Assembly: GCA_015520475.1 (NCBI GenBank)
Contig: WAQA01000217.1
Span: 1 to 9,065 of the forward strand
Length of the DNA: 9,065 bases
DNA from: Candidatus Bathyarchaeota archaeon
GTDB taxonomy: Archaea > Thermoproteota > Bathyarchaeia > Bathyarchaeales > WAQA01
Direction of reading: 5' to 3'
A program made the position numbers and the translations under genes. The stretch's first letter is position 1. Each line of letters begins with the position of its first letter. This document shows, in pieces, positions 1 to 6,619 of the stretch. A model generated the notes under the pieces. It searched no databases and was not told where the DNA came from. It worked only from the letters and a program-made list of their open reading frames with translations.

Positions 1-2
1 GT

Positions 3-101
3 GAGGATTATGGCTTTGCTTCTGCAGGCTTAAAACCAATCCTAACGGCGGGAAATTCACTTTTGCATCTTCGCCGGGAATGCGTAATGCTCAAAATATG
101 A
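3..101 (+). CDS. Possible C-terminal fragment of an unidentified plus-strand gene
   Basis: An open frame enters from the left edge and runs 32 codons to TGA at 99-101. The peptide reads EDYGFASAGLKPIL and onward, ending RRECVMLKI, a composition compatible with a real protein. I cannot assign a family from so little. A second plus-strand frame is open only to TAA at 31-33. A minus-strand frame across the same bases encodes a short peptide too. If real, the gene is convergent with the aldolase at 178-972. The bases 102-177 between them hold no recognisable hairpin-plus-T-tract terminator. This could equally be intergenic sequence. Confidence 0.3.
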   Translation, partial: EDYGFASAGLKPILTAGNSLLHLRRECVMLKI

Positions 102-177
102 GTTCTATTCTCTACTGGTTTTAATTTCGAGATGGGACTTAATGCCTATTTCGATGGGATTCTCCTCATTATCGTCT

Positions 178-972
178 CTAGAGTTTTGATATGATCCTTC
201 TGAGTTCTTCTCCCCTCCTCTTCCACCAGTTAAATAGTATATTTAGATCCGTGTTGAGGCTGAAGTGTTGTACGCCGAGATCTATGTATCTCTCCGCTTC
301 TTCTGGGGTTCGTATTTCAGCTCTGGGAGCTACATCCATCTTTAAAGCTGTCCTTATAGTCTTCTTTTCTGCTTCGATGACCTTTGGATGTCTGGTCTCC
401 CCTGGCAAGCCTATACTTATAGAGTAATCTGAAGGTCCGAATTGAACCATATCTATTCCGTCAACTGAGAGTATCTCTTCAATGTTCTCTACCGCCGTCT
501 TCTTCTCTATCATTAATGCAACAACTGCGTCTTCACATATCTTTACTATGTCAGCTCCTGTTCCTTTACATCCTACATAGCCTATTCTTCTATCCATTCT
601 GGATCCACTTAATCCTTTAGGTTCAGCTCTGACGGCTTTTACAGCCTCTTCAGCGTCCTCAACTGTCCGTATATCCGCGAAAAGAAAGTTCTGTATTCCT
701 GCTGCTAATGCTCTTCCTGCAAGGTACACTCTTGGCTCTTGATCCAACTTTACCATCGTTGATAAACCTGTCAATTCAGCTGCCCTAGCCATATTCTCTA
801 GGTCATATAGATCATATGGTGCGTATTCGCTTAGAAACTCCACATAATCATATACTCCTGTATATCCTAGTATCTCTATTATTCCGGGCCATGATATGCA
901 GATTCTAGTTCCTAGACTAGGTTTTCCTTCATCAATAAGCTTTCGAAGCCTGTTATCCCCCATTTTCCTCAC
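178..972 (-). CDS. HpcH/HpaI-family (class II, metal-dependent) aldolase with altered active site
   Basis: About 264 residues, the usual length for the HpcH/HpaI aldolase/citrate-lyase TIM-barrel family, which cleaves 2-oxo acids such as 4-hydroxy-2-oxoheptanedioate or 2-dehydro-3-deoxyglucarate to pyruvate plus an aldehyde. The family pattern is clear: an N-terminal GTRICISWPG segment, SEYAPYDL near residues 48-55, IEKKTAVENIEEIL near 155-168 and FGPSDYSISIG near 178-188. The two metal ligands are present (Glu156 and Asp182 by alignment from memory). The catalytic His of the DxEH motif is Tyr50, and the pyruvate-binding Arg is Lys75. I recall similar EYAPxDLY sequences in a subfamily of uncertain substrate, so this may be a distinct subfamily rather than a dead enzyme. 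The longest start is GTG at 972; ATG at 963 is an alternative, and GTGAGG directly upstream of it could be its SD or its 5' end. It lies 75 bp downstream of the acyl-CoA synthetase on the same strand, possibly co-transcribed. The substrate cannot be named. Confidence 0.87.
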   Translation of the reverse strand: MRKMGDNRLRKLIDEGKPSLGTRICISWPGIIEILGYTGVYDYVEFLSEYAPYDLYDLENMARAAELTGLSTMVKLDQEPRVYLAGRALAAGIQNFLFADIRTVEDAEEAVKAVRAEPKGLSGSRMDRRIGYVGCKGTGADIVKICEDAVVALMIEKKTAVENIEEILSVDGIDMVQFGPSDYSISIGLPGETRHPKVIEAEKKTIRTALKMDVAPRAEIRTPEEAERYIDLGVQHFSLNTDLNILFNWWKRRGEELRRIISKL

Positions 973-1047
973 GATGCTGAAAGCTTTATTTGTTGTAGAT
1001 GTAGTTTATCTTCTGCTTTTAGTTTTGCGCTTTCCTCCTATTTCTGT

Positions 1048-3720
1048 TCATTTTAGTTTTATGGTTGCAATATAGGTCTCTTCGTCTAGCTTCTCTATTC
1101 TGAATCCTCTTTTATAGCATAGGTGTATCATTCTTGTGTTCTCCGCTAGGATCTCGCCGAATATCATCTTTAAGTTCATGTCTCTGCCGATATCTATTAT
1201 GTAATCAAGCATCTTTGTTCCTAGACCTAAGTTCTGCCATGGATCCCCTATCACAATCGCTATCTCTCCTCTTTCCAGATCCGGTTCAACGACCAGTCTA
1301 ACCATCCCGATTATCCTTCTCTCCCCTCCTTCTCTTATCTCAGCTACTATAGTCATCTCTCTATCATAGTCTATATTGCAGTATCTGGCCAATGTTTCAT
1401 GTGATATCTCCCTTATTATCTGGAAGAATCTGAATCTCATAGTTTCCTCTGAGAACGTTTCGAAGAGTTTACGTATGAGTGGTTCGTCTTCAGGTTTAAT
1501 TGGACGTAGGAGAACCTCTCTCCCATCCTTCATCCTCCATTTAGAGACGTATCTTTTAGGGTACGGTTTTATTATTAGATGCTTGTATGGCTGTATCTTT
1601 TTAAAGACGGATTCTCTGTCTATGATTATCCTTGCGTCGAGAGCTAGAGCCTTCTCTTCGTCTATTATTAGCGGGTTTATATCAGCCTCCTTAATCTGTG
1701 GAAAGTCTATGATTAGCTGTGAGAACCTCACAAGTATCTCCTCTAGAAGCTTCAAGTTGACCGGTTTTCTACCTCTATATCCCCTAAGAAACCTGTAGAT
1801 TCTAGTTTGCTCAATCATCCTCTTCGCAAGCGTCTGATTTAATGGTGGAAACTCGACTGCTACGTCGTTATATAACTCAACATTTACTCCTCCAGCCCCT
1901 AAAATTATAACCGAGCCGAAATGTGGATCTCTCTTTGATCCTATTATAAGCTCATATCCATTGGTTTGTATCATTCGTTGAACGGTTACTCCGTTAATTA
2001 TGGCTGAAGGAAATCTTCCCTTAACATTTTTAATTATCTCTTTGAATGCTCTTTCAACTTCTAGGTCTGTATTTAGGTTTAATGCTACGCCGCCGCATTC
2101 TGATTTATGCGTTATCTGTGGAGATAGAATCTTCAGGGTGACTGGATACCCTATCCTCGACGCTATTCTCAAGGCTTCATCAACTGTTTTAGCGATATGC
2201 GCCTTGACCGTTGGTATGCCGTAGGCTTCGAGAAATCTTTTTGATTCAGGTTCCGTTAATACCTCACGTTCTTCTCTTGCTGCATTCCTGATTATTCCCT
2301 CCAATACATCTCTGTTTATAGGTGTGTCTACCGGCAGTTCCTCAGGAGTTTCATATAGGAGCCTTAGGTTTCTCGAGTACTGATACATGTACATGAATGT
2401 TGATATTGCCTGTTCAGGTGTTGAATATGTTGGAATTCCGTTTCTGCATAGTAGTTCTCTTGCTTCTTCCACATCCTCTCCTCCAAGCCAGCATGTTAAG
2501 ATAGGTTTCTCAGTTTCTCTGGAAGCGTCTATCAAGGCTTCAGCTGTTTCAATGGGTTCAGCGGCTCCTATCGGCGTATAAATTACTAGAAAGCCGTCTG
2601 CTGCTGGCTCCTTGAAGCATATCTCAAGAACCTCCTTAAATCTCTCCACCGTTGCGTCTTCTCCTATATCTATCGGGTTGGAACGGCTCCAGTATGATGG
2701 TAGAATCCTGTTTAGGGCCGACGTTGTTTCAGCGCTTAGATCCGCCAGTCTTCCACCCTTAGAAATCAAGTAGTCCGTAGCTATAACTCCTGGTCCGCCA
2801 GCATTAGTTACTATGATAAGCCTTGATCCTTTAGGGGCGCGTTGCATAGAAAGTATCTCTGAGCAGTTAAAGAGATCTGTTATCTCCTCAACTCTTACTA
2901 TTCCAGCTCTTCTGAAGGCAGCATCATATATTCTGTCTTCACCTGCAATTGCCCCTGTATGGGATGCAACTGCCCTTCCACCCTCAGGCGATTTGCCCGC
3001 CTTTATAACTATTATGGGCTTTGTACTTGCGAATCTTCTCGCTGCGCTAATGAACTTTCTAGCGTCTTTTATGGCTTCTATGAATAGTACTATGCTTCTT
3101 GTCTCAGGGTCGATGCCGAAGTAGTCTATTAGATCGGCGAAGTCCACATCGAGCATAGAGCCGACTGAAACTATGTTGCTGAAGCCTACATTGGCTTGGG
3201 AGGCCCAGTCAAGAACGGAAGCGCATAAAGCACCGCTCTGCGAGATAAATGCGATTCTACCTGGTTTCGCCATCTTCTTCGCGAAGGTTGCGTTTAATTT
3301 GATGCTTGGACGCATAACCCCTAGACAGTTTGGACCTATTATCCTCATTCCATACTTATCTTTTATCCTCAAAATCTCTTCCTCAAGTTTTCTTCCAGCT
3401 GGCCCTGTCTCTCTAAAGCCTGACGAGAGAATTATGATCCCTACTACGCCTGATTCTCCGCATTCCTCTACTATCTGAGGGACTATATGTGCTGGTGTTG
3501 CTATAACCGCTAAATCAACCTGCCATGGTATCTTCTTTATGCTTGGATAAGCCATAATTCCCTGTATGCTTTGGGTGAATGGGTTGACTGGGTAAACTAT
3601 ACCCTTAAAACCTACACCTATAAGGTTCTTCATCAATCTAAAACCGACGGATCCCTCCTTGTTGCTTGCACCTATAACGGCTATCCTTCTAGGATTGAAG
3701 ATTTTATCTAGTCCTTCAAT
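1048..3720 (-). CDS. Fused ADP-forming acyl-CoA synthetase (alpha+beta) with C-terminal GNAT acetyltransferase
   Basis: The family catalyses acyl-CoA + ADP + Pi = acid + CoA + ATP; the GNAT domain transfers acetyl from acetyl-CoA to an amine, often a protein lysine. Domains, numbering from the inferred start at 3720 (890 aa): CoA-binding Rossmann domain about 5-125 (FNPRRIAVIGAS), succinyl-CoA-ligase-like domains about 150-290 with IGPNCLG, FISQSGAL and ASHTGAIAGED, ATP-grasp about 480-700 with THKSECGGV, and GNAT about 724-890 with acetyl-CoA loop QNLGLG. The alpha-type phosphohistidine (His254, codon at 2959-2961) and the beta-type swinging-loop histidine (His538) are both present. The E. 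coli Pat/YfiQ relative, of similar length and architecture, is reported to lack the catalytic His. The first ATG/GTG/TTG in frame (TTG 3636, ATG 3633) would remove the VIGAS nucleotide loop, so translation must begin upstream. I place it provisionally at ATT 3720; ATA 3729 or ACG 3726 are also possible. The stop is TGA at 1048-1050. Confidence 0.9.
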   Translation of the reverse strand: MEGLDKIFNPRRIAVIGASNKEGSVGFRLMKNLIGVGFKGIVYPVNPFTQSIQGIMAYPSIKKIPWQVDLAVIATPAHIVPQIVEECGESGVVGIIILSSGFRETGPAGRKLEEEILRIKDKYGMRIIGPNCLGVMRPSIKLNATFAKKMAKPGRIAFISQSGALCASVLDWASQANVGFSNIVSVGSMLDVDFADLIDYFGIDPETRSIVLFIEAIKDARKFISAARRFASTKPIIVIKAGKSPEGGRAVASHTGAIAGEDRIYDAAFRRAGIVRVEEITDLFNCSEILSMQRAPKGSRLIIVTNAGGPGVIATDYLISKGGRLADLSAETTSALNRILPSYWSRSNPIDIGEDATVERFKEVLEICFKEPAADGFLVIYTPIGAAEPIETAEALIDASRETEKPILTCWLGGEDVEEARELLCRNGIPTYSTPEQAISTFMYMYQYSRNLRLLYETPEELPVDTPINRDVLEGIIRNAAREEREVLTEPESKRFLEAYGIPTVKAHIAKTVDEALRIASRIGYPVTLKILSPQITHKSECGGVALNLNTDLEVERAFKEIIKNVKGRFPSAIINGVTVQRMIQTNGYELIIGSKRDPHFGSVIILGAGGVNVELYNDVAVEFPPLNQTLAKRMIEQTRIYRFLRGYRGRKPVNLKLLEEILVRFSQLIIDFPQIKEADINPLIIDEEKALALDARIIIDRESVFKKIQPYKHLIIKPYPKRYVSKWRMKDGREVLLRPIKPEDEPLIRKLFETFSEETMRFRFFQIIREISHETLARYCNIDYDREMTIVAEIREGGERRIIGMVRLVVEPDLERGEIAIVIGDPWQNLGLGTKMLDYIIDIGRDMNLKMIFGEILAENTRMIHLCYKRGFRIEKLDEETYIATIKLK

Positions 3721-3731
3721 ACCCGTTATTA

Positions 3732-3741
3732 ACCTCCCCTC
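3732..3741 (-). promoter_or_regulatory. Strong Shine-Dalgarno upstream of the non-AUG start of the acyl-CoA synthetase
   Basis: On the minus strand the bases read GAGGGGAGGT, a near-perfect anti-SD match. It lies 11 nt upstream of ATT 3720, 5 nt upstream of ACG 3726 and 2 nt upstream of ATA 3729. No ATG, GTG, TTG or CTG occurs in this frame between the in-frame stop at 3793-3795 and TTG 3636. The site therefore argues that initiation happens here and not at 3636, which is about 95 nt downstream. Confidence 0.6.
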
Positions 3742-3783
3742 TAAACCAAAACTTTCTCGTTCGGGATGGAAGCTTATCTCTTC

Positions 3784-3797
3784 CCAAAAATATTATC
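3784..3797 (-). promoter_or_regulatory. Candidate TATA-like element for the acyl-CoA synthetase transcript
   Basis: The minus strand reads GATAATATTTTTGG in an AT-rich 126-bp gap between the P-loop NTPase stop (3847) and the synthetase start. A start of transcription about 25 nt downstream would leave a leader of roughly 40 nt carrying the SD at 3732-3741. Other AT-rich stretches nearby, such as AATTATCAG around 3807-3815, could serve instead. Nothing else is recognisable in this gap. The call rests on composition and spacing only. Confidence 0.28.
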
Positions 3798-3846
3798 CAT
3801 TAAACTGATAATTATTCTTTTTTTATCTGGGTTTTATTCTTTATTC

Positions 3847-4752
3847 TTATCCAATCCGTTCTTCAACATAATCTATTACATCTCTAAACCTTTCGCTGAG
3901 TCTGTCATAGTCTTCCATATCCTCTCTTCTAATAGGTTCAATCTTTAGAATATTGTAGTTTCGAAGGAACCTTATGATCTCCTTTGCTCTGAGACCCTTC
4001 AGGTTTATATTCAGTTTCATCATGGTCTCTATAACTCTCTTGTACTCTTCAGGTTCATATATTACTGTTACGCCGGGGGCCGTTCCTATAAATATGTCTG
4101 TGTTAAGGATTAATTTCTCCTCTGGTGACGCTGCGTCGTTGTATCCTTCGATTATAACTGTGTCAAATCTCTTCTTTATGGTTTGGTAGCAGCTCCCTAT
4201 GGCTTTGGAGCTGTATCTGTTGAAATATGCTGTCCACTCATCTACACCCTTTACATTTATTATTTGTTTTGCTTTCTCTTTTAGTGTGGTGAGATACTCC
4301 TCGTCTGTTAGTACATATCTCTCCCGTATATTCTTCTCGTTGAGTAATAGTACGTTCTCTACTTCTCCGTTTATATTGGCTGATGTATACCTCTCAACTA
4401 CTAGGTGGCGATACATCTCTGGATCAAGTAGATACATCCAATTCGCCATGTTATCTGAGAGGAATCTTTCGGCGTTTAATGGAGCCATCAAAGCATCTAT
4501 TGGATTCAGAATTTCATATGGAAGACTGCATTTAGCGGATTCTCTAAGCTTTATTATGTCCTCGCAGAATAGGCCTCCCTCATTTTTACATTTTAGGAAT
4601 GCATCATATTGATACCACATGTTATGTCCTGAACGAGGCTTAAATACGCCTACCTCTATTCCATCATTCAATAATCCTCTGGCTAATGCTGTAGCGAGGA
4701 CGGTCTTACCTGAAGAGTCTGGGAAGAGCCCGAAGATATATATGGACGGCAT
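3847..4752 (-). CDS. BioD-like P-loop NTPase, function unknown
   Basis: 301 residues from ATG 4752. A nucleotide-binding loop lies at residues 8-17 (GLFPDSSGKT), where Gly-Lys-Thr is preceded by six residues after the first Gly, one more than the GTDTxVGKT loop of dethiobiotin synthetase. FKPRSGH follows at 37-43, resembling the FKP segment of BioD/CobQ-type enzymes. DTVIIEGYNDAA at 197-208 resembles the Walker B-like VIIEG of the same superfamily, and APGVTVIYEPEEY follows near 225-237. No DRTGG domain, membrane segment or biotin context is seen, so I do not call it BioD. The longest frame starts at ATG 4785, 1 nt after the glycosylase stop. I prefer ATG 4752 because GAGGGGG (4756-4762) lies just upstream and the P-loop then sits at the usual distance from the N-terminus. 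Substrate and role are unknown; the neighbours suggest metabolic rather than mobile context. Confidence 0.75.
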   Translation of the reverse strand: MPSIYIFGLFPDSSGKTVLATALARGLLNDGIEVGVFKPRSGHNMWYQYDAFLKCKNEGGLFCEDIIKLRESAKCSLPYEILNPIDALMAPLNAERFLSDNMANWMYLLDPEMYRHLVVERYTSANINGEVENVLLLNEKNIRERYVLTDEEYLTTLKEKAKQIINVKGVDEWTAYFNRYSSKAIGSCYQTIKKRFDTVIIEGYNDAASPEEKLILNTDIFIGTAPGVTVIYEPEEYKRVIETMMKLNINLKGLRAKEIIRFLRNYNILKIEPIRREDMEDYDRLSERFRDVIDYVEERIG

Positions 4753-4786
4753 CTTCCCCCTCTTCCTAGGGAGAAACGTCTTCATA

Positions 4787-5359
4787 TCATCTGGAGACGA
4801 ACCTATTCCCCTTAATGTAGAATCTTAACTCTCTATTTAAATCTCTCTTCACACCTATCCTGTGTGAGGAGGCTACTTCAAACCTTCCTTCTCTATCTGC
4901 TATGAATATTTCACTCCTTTCATCTGTTACGTCTGTTCCGTTAAGGCTCTTATCTATCCTCAATGCTCTCGTTAATTTTCCAGGGCCATTTGTCAATTGG
5001 ATGATATCCTCCACTTTACGGTTCTTCTTCATAATCTCTATTCCTTCCTTTGGTTCTATAGCCCTTATTAGTACGGCTCCGGCCTCCCCGTCTCTGTGGG
5101 CGACAATATTGAACATCCAATAGTTATGGACGTTATAGATGAATGCTAATCCTGGAAGGCTCCACATAAGCCTATTATAATTCTTCCTTCCTTCACGTGC
5201 TCTGGAGGCTGGATCCTCAGGTCCATAATAAGCCTCTGTCTCAACTATTAATCCGCTGAGCCTAGCCCCTTCTATCCTCCTAACCAATCTCTTACCCAGT
5301 AAATCCATTGCAACCTGCTCGGGGCTACGTCTATAGAAGCTTCTAATTAATGTCTCCAT
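4787..5359 (-). CDS. DNA-3-methyladenine glycosylase, AAG/MPG family
   Basis: 190 residues from ATG 5359, matching the family's usual 180-210. The enzyme excises alkylated purines, and often hypoxanthine, from DNA as the first step of base excision repair. The core is plain: SFYRRSPEQVAMDLLGK at 7-23, VETEAYYGPEDPAS at 39-52 with the catalytic Glu42 (human Glu125) and Tyr44 (human Tyr127), FNIVAH around 83-88 with the conserved Asn84, GAVLIRAIEP at 94-103, and TNGPGKLTRAL at 123-133. The residue matching human His136 is Arg53. The longest frame reaches ATG 5479 and adds 40 residues that overlap the zinc-ribbon gene and do not belong to the family. ATG 5359 fits the conserved N-terminus, though its SD is weak. 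The gene follows the zinc-ribbon gene by about 61 nt and ends 1 nt before the longest possible start of the NTPase, which suggests one transcript. Confidence 0.9.
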   Translation of the reverse strand: METLIRSFYRRSPEQVAMDLLGKRLVRRIEGARLSGLIVETEAYYGPEDPASRAREGRKNYNRLMWSLPGLAFIYNVHNYWMFNIVAHRDGEAGAVLIRAIEPKEGIEIMKKNRKVEDIIQLTNGPGKLTRALRIDKSLNGTDVTDERSEIFIADREGRFEVASSHRIGVKRDLNRELRFYIKGNRFVSR

Positions 5360-5420
5360 GCCTATATTAGAATGAGACCTCCAGTTTTTAACGGTTTCCT
5401 TAAATATTCTTTTCCTATCG

Positions 5421-5654
5421 TTAATGGTTGATATCTCTCTTTCTCCACTCCAATCTGAGCTTCTCAGCAATCTCTCCATCTTCGAGAATTAATGCGCCTC
5501 GATAACCACATTCCCTGCATTCCCATAATGACCATAACTGCGGGAGGCCTGAAGCCCAGAATATGTTTGTTGATCCACATCTTGGACAGAACTTTATTCT
5601 CCCCAACATATTCGTTACTCTCTTATCCTTCACCCTCTCTTCTCCTCTTTTCAT
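5421..5654 (-). CDS. Small archaeal-type zinc-ribbon protein
   Basis: 77 residues with one four-cysteine zinc ribbon: CPRC at 23-26 and CREC at 46-49, separated by a Trp-rich loop (GLPQLWSLWE). The C-terminal tail (AEKLRLEWRKR) is basic. No membrane segment or enzyme motif is seen. I recall short proteins of this CPRCGS...WECRECGYRG type in archaeal genomes without assigned function; nucleic-acid binding is an inference from the fold. ATG 5654 is supported by AAGGA at 5660-5664, spaced 5 nt. ATG 5609 would also keep the ribbon but has a poorer SD. It is the first gene of the minus-strand run and lies immediately before the glycosylase. The stop is TAA at 5421-5423. Confidence 0.8.
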   Translation of the reverse strand: MKRGEERVKDKRVTNMLGRIKFCPRCGSTNIFWASGLPQLWSLWECRECGYRGALILEDGEIAEKLRLEWRKRDINH

Positions 5655-5684
5655 TGCTGTCCTTCTAATAGAATTATGTTGTCT

Positions 5685-5694
5685 CTATATTTAT
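5685..5694 (-). promoter_or_regulatory. Candidate TATA box for the zinc-ribbon/glycosylase transcript
   Basis: The minus strand reads ATAAATATAG, centred about 36 nt upstream of ATG 5654. Transcription starting about 26 nt downstream would give a leader of roughly 10 nt containing just the AAGGA SD. It lies in the 212-bp divergent region 5655-5866, which is AT-rich, carries elements for both directions and shows no RNA gene or protein gene I can support. Confidence 0.4.
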
Positions 5695-5825
5695 CTAGAT
5701 CCCGTTTGTGATGCTAATTTATGTTTCCTCTTCTATATATCTGATCTTTCTTCTAAACCTCAATTAAACATATTTAACTTTAAATGCGTTTAATTTGATT
5801 ATCTAATAAAGTTAATAAGTATGAA

Positions 5826-5836
5826 GGTTTAAAATA
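5826..5836 (+). promoter_or_regulatory. Candidate TATA box for the ABC ATPase transcript
   Basis: The plus strand reads GGTTTAAAATA about 31-41 nt upstream of ATG 5867. Its spacing to the SD (GAGGT, 5854-5858) is tight for a conventional start about 25 nt downstream. The other AT-rich stretch CTTTAAATG around 5777-5785 is a second candidate. Evidence is composition and position only. Confidence 0.3.
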
Positions 5837-5866
5837 TCTTAGTTAAGAGTGTAGAGGTATCAAGAT

Positions 5867-6601
5867 ATGGAGAGATCTTTTGCCGTCGAGGTTAAGGATG
5901 TACATAAAATCTATCATTTAAGAGGAGAAGATATTCATGCGCTGCGTGGAATAAACCTTGAGGTGCCTCGAGGCGAATACCTCTCGATTATGGGTCCTTC
6001 AGGTTCAGGTAAGACAACGCTCTTCAACATGATTGGAGGCATCGATTCCCCTACTAAAGGTCACGTATACATTGATGGTATGGATCTATCTAAGGTCCGC
6101 CCTAACCAGATGGCTTGGTTGAGATGTAGGAAGGTCGGCTATATCTTTCAAACATTCAACCTTATACCAGTGTTGACTGCTAAGGAGAATGTGGCTCTAC
6201 CTATGATCTTCCTTGGCGTTCCTAAACAGGAGAGAGAGAAGAAGGCGGTTGAGCTTTTAGAACTTGTAGGGTTAGGTGATCGTATTAATCATAGACCTAC
6301 TGAGCTGAGTGGTGGTCAGCAGCAACGTGTGGCCATAGCCAGAGCATTAGCTAATGACCCGACAATCATCCTGGCGGATGAGCCTACTGGAAACCTAGAC
6401 CTCAACACGGGCTTCGCTATTGTTCAGTTACTTTACCGCTTAAAGGTTGAACGTGGCACAACAATCATCTGTGCAACCCATGACTTAAAGATGATTGATA
6501 TTAGCGATAGAGTGGTATTCTTGAGGGATGGCGAAATAGAGAATATTGAACGGAGAAGAGGGCTTGTTCTAACAGCTGAAGAACTTGAAGGTGAAGAATA
6601 A
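5867..6601 (+). CDS. ABC transporter ATP-binding protein, MacB/LolD/FtsE type
   Basis: 244 residues, the normal length for this subfamily. All motifs of a working ATPase are present: Walker A GPSGSGKTT at 43-51, Q-loop Gln95 in FQTFNLIP, signature LSGGQ at 147-151, Walker B IILADEP at 167-173 with catalytic Glu172, D-loop NLD at 176-178 and H-loop His205 in CATHD. The phrases LRGINLEVPRGEY and LPMIFLGVPK are typical of the MacB/LolD group, whose ATPases drive FtsX-like permeases in mechanotransmission, lipoprotein or peptide export. The protein has a 30-residue charged C-terminal tail. ATG 5867 follows GAGGT at 5854-5858 by 8 nt. No FtsX/MacB permease is encoded nearby; the next gene, 18 nt downstream, is a small Cys-rich protein, so the permease must lie elsewhere. 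Cytoplasmic face of the membrane is expected. Confidence 0.93.
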   Translation: MERSFAVEVKDVHKIYHLRGEDIHALRGINLEVPRGEYLSIMGPSGSGKTTLFNMIGGIDSPTKGHVYIDGMDLSKVRPNQMAWLRCRKVGYIFQTFNLIPVLTAKENVALPMIFLGVPKQEREKKAVELLELVGLGDRINHRPTELSGGQQQRVAIARALANDPTIILADEPTGNLDLNTGFAIVQLLYRLKVERGTTIICATHDLKMIDISDRVVFLRDGEIENIERRRGLVLTAEELEGEE

Positions 6602-6619
6602 GTCTTGGAGGAGATGTAA

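Noticed and set aside
124..158. Imperfect direct repeat (ATTTCGAGATGGGA and ATTTCGATGGGA) in the left intergenic stretch
   Set aside because: Only two short copies with different internal spacing; no sign of an array, attachment site or operator context.
3812..3846. T-rich plus-strand tract resembling an archaeal terminator
   Set aside because: No plus-strand gene ends here. On the strand being transcribed it is A-rich, so it cannot end the minus-strand NTPase transcript.
3766..3948. Plus-strand frame encoding a 60-residue hydrophobic, membrane-like peptide
   Set aside because: It is antisense to the 3' end of the NTPase gene and an AT-rich gap. The hydrophobicity is what T-rich sequence produces, and there is no SD.
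3847..4752. Calling the NTPase dethiobiotin synthetase (bioD)
   Set aside because: The P-loop spacing differs, the BioD substrate motifs are not evident and no biotin gene is nearby; only the superfamily is supported.
5360..5479. 40-residue N-terminal extension of the glycosylase
   Set aside because: It overlaps the zinc-ribbon gene, has a weak SD and lies before the conserved start of the AAG/MPG fold, so it was left out of the CDS.
5563..5793. Plus-strand frame of 76 codons over the zinc-ribbon 5' end and the divergent gap
   Set aside because: Antisense to the zinc ribbon whose cysteine pattern and SD are clear. The peptide is low-complexity, rich in Leu, Phe and Cys.
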